Positions 57,956 to 64,000 of a DNA stretch of 64,000 nucleotides are shown here, piece by piece. The notes under the pieces are model-generated. The model did no database searches. It was not told the origin of the DNA and worked only from the letters and a program-made list of their open reading frames with translations. Where the stretch lies: assembly GCA_963555705.1 (NCBI GenBank), contig OY743170.1, positions 14,485,096 through 14,549,095 of the forward strand, given 5' to 3'. The position numbers were made by a program, and so were the translations under genes. The stretch comes from Ligustrum vulgare. Taxonomy: Eukaryota; Streptophyta; Magnoliopsida; Lamiales; Oleaceae. Each line of letters opens with the position of its first letter. The stretch's first letter is position 1.

Positions 57956-58960
57956 CAGTCACGTAAGTTGACACGAGATCGCAGTTAAGTTACACAGAGT
58001 CACAATTGCAAATTTAGTTGTAAAATCTCACCCCTCCAAAGTCACAGTTGGTCACACAAGGTCAAAGTTCGATCACACAAAGTCGCAGTTTGGTCAAACG
58101 TGGTCACAGTTAGGTCACAATTAGGTCAAACGAGGTCACGGTTAGATCACACGTGGTCACAGGTCGATCACATAAAGTCACACTTCGTTCTTACAAAGTC
58201 ACACTTCGGTCACACATAGTCATATTTGACACAATTGTAGGTCACATCACGTCCTCGTCCAATGGTCACACCAAGTCACAATTGGTCACAAAAAGTCACA
58301 GCTGATCACACAAGGTCACAGTTCCATCACACAAAGTCACAGTTAGGTCACAATTGGTCACACAATGTCACGGTTTGGTCACACAAGGTCACAGTTTGGT
58401 CACACGAGATTACAGTTCGCTTACATAAAGTCACAGTTCGATCACACGAGGTTACAATTCAGTCATACAAGGTCGCAGTTAGGTCACATAAAGTCACAGT
58501 TTGCATACACACATTTACAGCCCAATCACATAAAGTCACAATCACCCATAATCTCACCTAGACACTAGCCTACCCACCCACGAAAATGAGTTTTTTTCTT
58601 CTCTTTGAATGTTTTCTCACCCTACCTTGTCACCCCCACCCCAACTGACCTCACCCATAAAGTGACAATTGATCACAAAAAATCAAAAATCACAATTGTA
58701 TGTCACATCACGTCCTCATCCAATAGTCACACAAAATCAAAGTTAACACAAATTGTAAATCACAATTACAATTTTACTCACAAATCAAATTTTGTGATTG
58801 ATAATTTAATTAAATTGATCACATCTCATGCTCGTCACAAGTCGCACAAAGTTACAATCAATCAATAATTGGTCACAATTACCTAATAAACTGGTCACAT
58901 TTTGTACTCGTTACAAGTTGCAAAAGGTCACGCTCGCCTAATAATTGGTTACAATCATCC
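57956..58960 (+). repeat. GTCACA tandem repeat array, about 1 kb
   Basis: About 40 or more short units of the type CACAAAGTCACAGTTNGATCA / GGTCACACAAGGTCACAG, average spacing 13-28 bases, degrading towards the right. It directly abuts the C-rich minisatellite. The short frames it produces (VTVRSHKVT-like) are repeat artefacts. Confidence 0.9.
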
Positions 58961-61209
58961 ATAAAAATAAGCCGAGCTGGAGCTAAAGCCGAAATAAAAC
59001 AAGAGATGCCTTCCAAAACCTGTAGGTGGACTTGGACCAACTCCATTCTAGCTAGCTAGTGACAGCTCAAACAAGCTCCTATACCCATGCCATCCCACCC
59101 CACCCCACCCCACCCCACCCCACCCCCACCTATGTACCTCTCACTCTCAAATGTCCATACTCGCACAATACACATACAGATTCCTTGTGATTCACTCTCT
59201 CTGTTTGAATCTACGAAACCCCCTCCCAATTTGCATTCCCATAATTGGATTTTACAGTGGAGGTGTAACATCCCATTAACTATTTCCTCCACTTTCTCTC
59301 TCTAAATTCATTGCAGCACCAACATTCATGCAGAAGATAATTTTGTGTTCGTCCATCGAATCTAGAAAAGGTATAATCAATTTTCTCATTTCTGCTAGAT
59401 CTTCTTCTTCCACCTCTACCGCCGGTATTTCCAGAATTGAAGTTAGAATTTCCAACGGAGTATTGAAATGCTAGGTGGAAGAGGACTCCAGAAGCAGCAG
59501 TAAGAGTGAGAGATTTGGGGACAGAGATGAAGTGGTTGAAGAGATTAGCAGTAGGAGGCAGAATAGGAGGATTTATGGTTTTGGGAGGAGGTGGCTAGAG
59601 GGTGCAGATTAGATTGGATAATGGAATTGGAGGGGATATTAGTGTTGATGGTGGAGGTGGTGGTGGAATTACGAGGGATGGGAGGAGGTCAGGTGGAGGA
59701 GGCAGGTCGGCGCGGCCATCGACGCCATTGTCAATGGATGACGAAATTGAAATGTAAGAAGCGCGGGTCTTGGGGAAAACAGTAGAGAGAACTGGGAGGA
59801 AAAAAGGTAATTTAGGGGAAGAGATATACTAGACTCGACACTGAAGCACCGACACCACCAACACTATGCATCACTGAGACCCTCGTCACTGCTAGCGACC
59901 ATCTTGCCGCTGCGATTTCCAGCGCCGAGATCGTCTACGCCTCGGCGATCTCCCTGGCCAGGTTGTCTTCACCTCCGGTGAGGCTTGCAGCTAATCACTC
60001 TCGGAGGTGGCGATCTCGCTGTAGTGGTCGGGGAAGGAGGAGTTGAGATTCTTGAGAGAGACAGGCGGTAGAGAGAGAAAGGAGCAATTGGGAGAGATGA
60101 ATGTTGTTTGATTTTTGTACAAGAACGGTAATTAATACTTGTTAGATTTAATTGATTAATTATGTATTAGTTAATTGTTAATTACCACCTGAAATTTGAA
60201 AAAAAGATTTCCTTCACATGATTTTTGAATTGCATCTTTAAAATACAAGGTTCTATGTAATTTTCCCTTAATATATATTAATTTTCAAAAAATTCACTTT
60301 GGTCACCAACTTATCAAAATGATTTAAATTAGTCCCTATAGTTTTAAACATTTTAATTTCAGCCCTTAAGTTTTAAATGAGTTTAATCAGTCCTTCATTT
60401 TTAAAATCTATTATTTTCAACCCTATTGTTTTGAGTTCCGACTCAACTTTCAAAGTAGTCATTTTAGTCCCTCAACTTTCAAAGTATTCATTTTAGTCCA
60501 TCAACTTTCAAAACATCAATTTCAGTCCTCAAATTGTAATTTATCATTTTTGAACTGTAAATTTCAAAAGATTAATATAACTTATGGGCTAGACGAAGCG
60601 TACGGAGATTTAAAGGATTTAAGTCGTTTCCCTCTCAACTTTGCACTCGTCGGATTTAAGGTAGATTCGCCCTCACTAATTGATTTATATTATAATTGCA
60701 TGTGTTATGTGGATTTGTGTGATTTTATGCTTAATTGCATGAGAAAAGAATGTCTCTTTTGAGATAAAGAATTATGTTATGCTGGGCATAACTTATCTGC
60801 TAGCCAAGAAAAGAAAAGAATGTCACTACATTATTTGCATAATTTCTTGTCCAATTATCTTGTAGATTAATTATTGGCGATGAGTCTACTGAGTATTTCA
60901 TTTTGAAATGTTCAACCCGTTATTTTAACAATTTTTGCAAATTTCGGAGACGGTGGCGAGTGATGGACAATGACGAAAAATTACAAATTTATATTTTTTA
61001 AAAGTAGTGAACTTTGAAATAATTATTTCATTTTATCAAGAATTGTCATTTTTATAAATTGTACGAATTTACTTATTCAAATTTGAATTATCGCTAAACT
61101 TTTATTCAATAAATGCGATATTTAATATTTAGTCATTTTCCGCAACAAAGTTTATTCAAGAATTTAGAAAAGTGACGTTCCCGCGCTCCTCGGAACTCGG
61201 GACGTTACA

Positions 61210-62469
61210 GATGTGGTATCAGAGCCAGTCTGCGTTTCTGTAGACTGGAAAATTTCCAAAATTAATTTTCAAGAAACATTTTCCATTATGTAATTATTAT
61301 TAATGAAGATTGTCACTTCCATCATTCGTTCCACCAACTCCGAGGTAAAGAAGTTTATGATGTTTAATGTTATTTCGGATACTTATTTTACTGATTTATG
61401 AGAAAGAATGAAGAGAAAGAGAAAGAGATTGTATCCGAATAAGAAAGAAAGAAAGAAAGAAATGAGTTTTGGAGCATAACGAGAAATTTTTTTTGAAAGA
61501 AAAAGAAAAGAAAGAAAACGAGTGTTGAGCATAATGGGAATAATATGATTTAAGAATGATTTTATAATAATTTTTGTCCTCGAACTTAGAAATGATGAAT
61601 CCTAGCTGGACTTTGCATAATTGATTTTAGACATGGCACCATTTACGAGAAGTCAACAGAAAGGATAAGACAATATTTTTGAAATATATATCGTTTAGAC
61701 TAAACGAGAAATAGCAAGTTAGTTTTATGAAGTTGTGATGAGATGTTGAGATTATAAGTGATGTGATTTTATTGAGACTTTTATGAGAAGAATTATGAAA
61801 TTAGATGTTTAAAGATTTGGTTCTTAGTTATTGGGAATTAAGTAATGGATATTGTGTTGAGTAAGTGAATTATTCCTCTATTTTGAGAGAAATTTATAAT
61901 GTAGTTTGGCCTTGTGATTAAATTTTGGGATTTATGATTTGTGTCATAAGTATGACTAATGGGTGATCATTCGAGCCAATTAATGTATTGAAGGAAGTGA
62001 GATATTGATATTGGAAACTAGGATTTGAAATTGTTATGTTGAGGAATTATGAATTGATTTTATGGGATATTTTTTGGTGATATTGAAGTTTGTTGGAATT
62101 GTTTTCAATATTTAAATCGTTGTGGACTAATTTGGAGTTATTTGTTATTGTTAGTTATGAAGTATACTTACGGATTTGATAAGTCCAAATTACAAGGGAG
62201 ACTCTGCCTAGAATTTTATCACTTGGAATTAAGAACATAATATGGTATGCAACCACTAAGGGAATTGAGGTTAGAATTGCAAGTTCATTTACACCATAAG
62301 CGAGATTTAGTAAATGATAAGTTATATTTTGAAAGATGAGTGAAGACAAGTATTATGGCGTTATTGGGAAGAATCTTAATTATTCTTGGGAACGGACTGA
62401 TCACTAGTAAGAAATGATCACTTGTATTGGAGAATATTATAATTTATGAGGATAAGAGATAATACTGTT
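61210..62469 (+). pseudogene. Primer site, leader and gag remains of the chromovirus
   Basis: TGGTATCAGAGCCAG at 61214-61228 is a tRNA-Met primer site four bases after the LTR end. After a purine-rich leader (GAAA repeats 61443-61465), ATGGCACCATTTACGAGAAG at 61633 encodes MAPFTRSQ, a usual gypsy Gag start, but stops follow at once. From about 61700 to 62469 only decayed AT-rich sequence is seen. It abuts the movement protein end of the caulimovirid-like element. Confidence 0.65.
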
Positions 62470-62472
62470 AAT

Positions 62473-63168
62473 TTATTTTGGAGACGAACGAAGAGCACGA
62501 ATGTTGAGATTCGTACCCAAGAGTTTGTAATATGCTCTGTATATTACAGTGAGTGAATTTGATTCATCCAAACTAAGATTCTTAGTTTGAACATGAAGTT
62601 TGAGAGTCTTAAGGATATGTTTATCAAAAAGACCGACTGTGAAATTTGGATAGCAGTTTGAAAAGATTGGACCACTTTCTAGATTTGATTCTAGAACGGT
62701 CAAGAGTGAATTCTCGAAGTTTGAATGTCTTTGATCACGAAGAGTAATCAAGACAGGAATGTCAAGTCCAAGTCTGAACAAGGGCTTGAGAGCAATTTGA
62801 ACAAGACCAATGTGTAAGAACTGAAATTTCTGACGATGTTCTTGTATGGAAATTTTTGAAAAGAGAGCAATCTCAGTATTTTGACCCAAAACATGCATGG
62901 TTTGTTCATGAGTTTTGATGATGTAATTTTGAGAAAAATCAAATCGACCAATTTCATAGATAGATCATTTGTCTACCTTAGGAATTGTCCAATTATGAAG
63001 TAATTGTTCAATTTGAGAAATTTGAAGTTCACTTGTATTTTGAAAAGTTTCAGAATCATTTTGAAGTGATTCTTCAGTATTTTGAAAATTGTTTGACAAA
63101 TTATTAGCTCTATTTTTAGAACTACCAAATCCTTTGAACAAACTGGAAAAAGAGGACATTTTTAACAA
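62473..63168 (-). pseudogene. Movement protein (30K superfamily), caulimovirid-like element
   Basis: A single - frame covers 63168-62473 with one in-frame TGA at 62965-62967. The N-terminal part is Ser/Asn-rich and ends NWTIPKVDK. The C-terminal part has the 30K movement protein core: GLVQIALKPLFRLGLD, LRDQRHSNF, and then GPIFSNCYPNFTV. These proteins enlarge plasmodesmata for cell-to-cell spread of plant viruses. Its presence separates this element from ordinary gypsy retrotransposons. The copy is non-functional because of the stop and its loss of context. Confidence 0.82.
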
Positions 63169-63396
63169 AGTAAGCTTGAAAGGTATTACTACCTACAAAT
63201 TGAAGGTATTTTGATGGTTTGTAGTTACTATAATTGGAGCACCGAACCTACTCCCCCATGTGGTCTTACTCGGGTCTTACTGAACTCGACTGCCCCTGCT
63301 CCCGGGTTTCATGTAACTCTCCCAGCAGTACCTAACATCAAAACACAAATAAAATAACAGATAACAACACTCTCCAAGGATAACTTGAACCTAAAT

Positions 63397-63409
63397 GGCT
63401 CTGATACCA
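63397..63409 (-). other. Primer binding site (tRNA-Met) of the caulimovirid-like element
   Basis: On - TGGTATCAGAGCC follows the terminal sequence AACCTGGGTTCTATT. Caulimovirids prime minus-strand DNA from tRNA-Met at such a site. Confidence 0.75.
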
Positions 63410-64000
63410 AATAGAACCCAGGTTAGATAGATCAAGGATAGTGCAGATAGATCAGCAGAAATTCCCGCCTGAAGTTTCCCGTCCATTCAAAATACTTTAA
63501 TAAAAAATAAAATAAAATAAAAGTATCTATGCACAGGTTCCCGCCCCCTTGTTTTCCACAACAATTCAAATTTCTGCCAGTACAGACAACATTAAATGCC
63601 AATTTCAGAATCCATTAAATGCCTGTCAAACTAGCTTTAGTCAATATAAAAAAATAGAAAAAACAGGCACCATGCTCTCTCTGCTTCGAAGTCCAGTATC
63701 AACGAAAACAGGCTTTACCATTTGTTCTCTGTTTCAAGTCATTCTCTATCTGCTTCCAAGTCTTCTGATGTCATGTTTTAGAGTCTCTGTGAGGGTTTTC
63801 ATCCCGTCCTTCATTTACGAATGATTATGCTTCTTTTTCTCACCGATACAATCTGGGTGTTGCTCGAGGGAAACACACGACCAAATCTTGCACTAAATAT
63901 TTTACAGGTATCAATTCTTTTGGCGATGTTTGTAAATAGTTTTTGGGGAAGATGGCTGAAGGCGTAGTGGGTTTTATTGGGTTGGATGAAATCACCATGG
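63410..64000. other. Flank after the caulimovirid-like element, nothing recognisable
   Basis: The first 40 bases match 48716-48755. After that the sequence is different and holds no gene that I recognise; a short frame at 63549-63824 is probably chance. It may be the rest of a terminal repeat that continues beyond the window. Confidence 0.4.

Larger units (their letters stand above)
54264..61209 (+). repeat. Chromovirus LTR (6.9 kb, expanded by simple repeats)
   Basis: It starts TGTAACGACC right after a polypurine tract and ends GGAACTCGGGACGTTACA right before a primer site, so both ends are LTR ends. It contains GC-rich GCCGGCG islands (55915-55975, 59890-60020), a C-rich minisatellite (56260-57955), GTCACA repeats (57956-58960), (CCCCA)n at 59090-59127 and short TTTAGTCCCTCAACTTT units (60310-60540). 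Without these arrays it would be about 4 kb, more usual for long-LTR chromoviruses. No genuine gene is seen in it. Confidence 0.7.
48716..63409 (-). mobile_element. Caulimovirid-like endogenous element, - strand, interrupted
   Basis: Read on -, the order is: a 40-base terminal sequence and tRNA-Met primer site (63409-63397), movement protein (63168-62473), [chromovirus insertion, about 62470-53549], capsid and zinc knuckle (53549-51269), aspartic protease (51268-50710), further frames (50756-49229) and the intergenic region, ending with the same 40-base sequence at 48716. Movement protein, capsid with C-terminal CCHC and DSGA protease in this order are the mark of plant pararetroviruses (Caulimoviridae) integrated in genomes. 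I find no reverse transcriptase motif between protease and the end, so a central domain is lost. Stops and frameshifts occur in every region. It is an old non-functional copy. Genus is not assigned. Confidence 0.75.

Noticed and set aside
57956..58960. Nuclear receptor-like AGGTCA response elements
   Set aside because: Plants lack nuclear receptors of that type; the words arise from a low-complexity GTCACA array.
1116..61228. tRNA genes suggested by TGGTATCAGAGC
   Set aside because: At 1116, 40037 and 61214 these are primer binding sites next to LTR ends; no cloverleaf follows.

Overview
This window is nuclear DNA of a flowering plant, most likely a eudicot. It is AT-rich and almost entirely made of nested, decayed transposable elements. 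The evidence is tRNA-Met primer binding sites, Ty1/copia and Ty3/gypsy proteins, Mutator-like and hAT elements, a Helitron carrying a chloroplast import receptor (TOC159 family) fragment, a 5S-derived Cassandra LTR, and remains of a caulimovirid-like element. I see no intact host gene, no functional tRNA or rRNA gene, and no CRISPR. All boundaries come from reading the sequence by eye; exact target-site duplications (TSDs) are stated where found.

Layout. 1-3026: left part of a + strand copia element (LTR, primer site, long leader, first codons of gag). 3712-11793: a near-complete - strand copia element with TSD CAAAT, broken by stops and by a solo LTR (6718-8000, TSD GAGTC). About 12899-14089: a non-autonomous Helitron carrying a TOC120/TOC132-like pseudogene. 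14733-16507: a Helitron terminus, a 90-bp repeat array and a Cassandra LTR. 16508-25517: a - strand gypsy element with 4.7-kb LTRs (TSD CATAT), mostly deleted inside, with a TIR element containing a 6-copy array nested in one LTR. 25523-27300: gene-like fragments.

About 27599-38749: the most interesting unit, a two-gene Mutator-like element (MULE). A mudrA-type transposase on + (two TAG stops and a frameshift) faces an intron-containing Ulp1-like cysteine protease gene on -. Between the convergent genes lies a giant inverted repeat (arms about 1.26 and 1.47 kb), built from dozens of AACGAC/GTCGTT motifs. The same motif occurs in the left subterminal repeats. A hAT MITE with a perfect 8-bp TSD sits in the right arm.

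39608-48351: a second, heavily decayed + strand copia element carrying two hAT elements and a solo-LTR fragment. 48352-63409: a caulimovirid-like endogenous element on the - strand with movement protein, capsid, zinc knuckle and aspartic protease regions. No reverse transcriptase is recognisable in it. It is interrupted at about 53549-62470 by a chromovirus in the unusual order 3' coding end - LTR - primer site - leader. That LTR holds 1.7 kb of CCCACC-type minisatellite and 1 kb of GTCACA repeats. 63410-64000: nothing recognisable.

No pathway operates here. The genes are transposition functions, all or nearly all inactive. Their relationships are stratigraphic (which inserted into which), apart from the MULE, where gene order and the central hairpin suggest a built-in source of double-stranded RNA.
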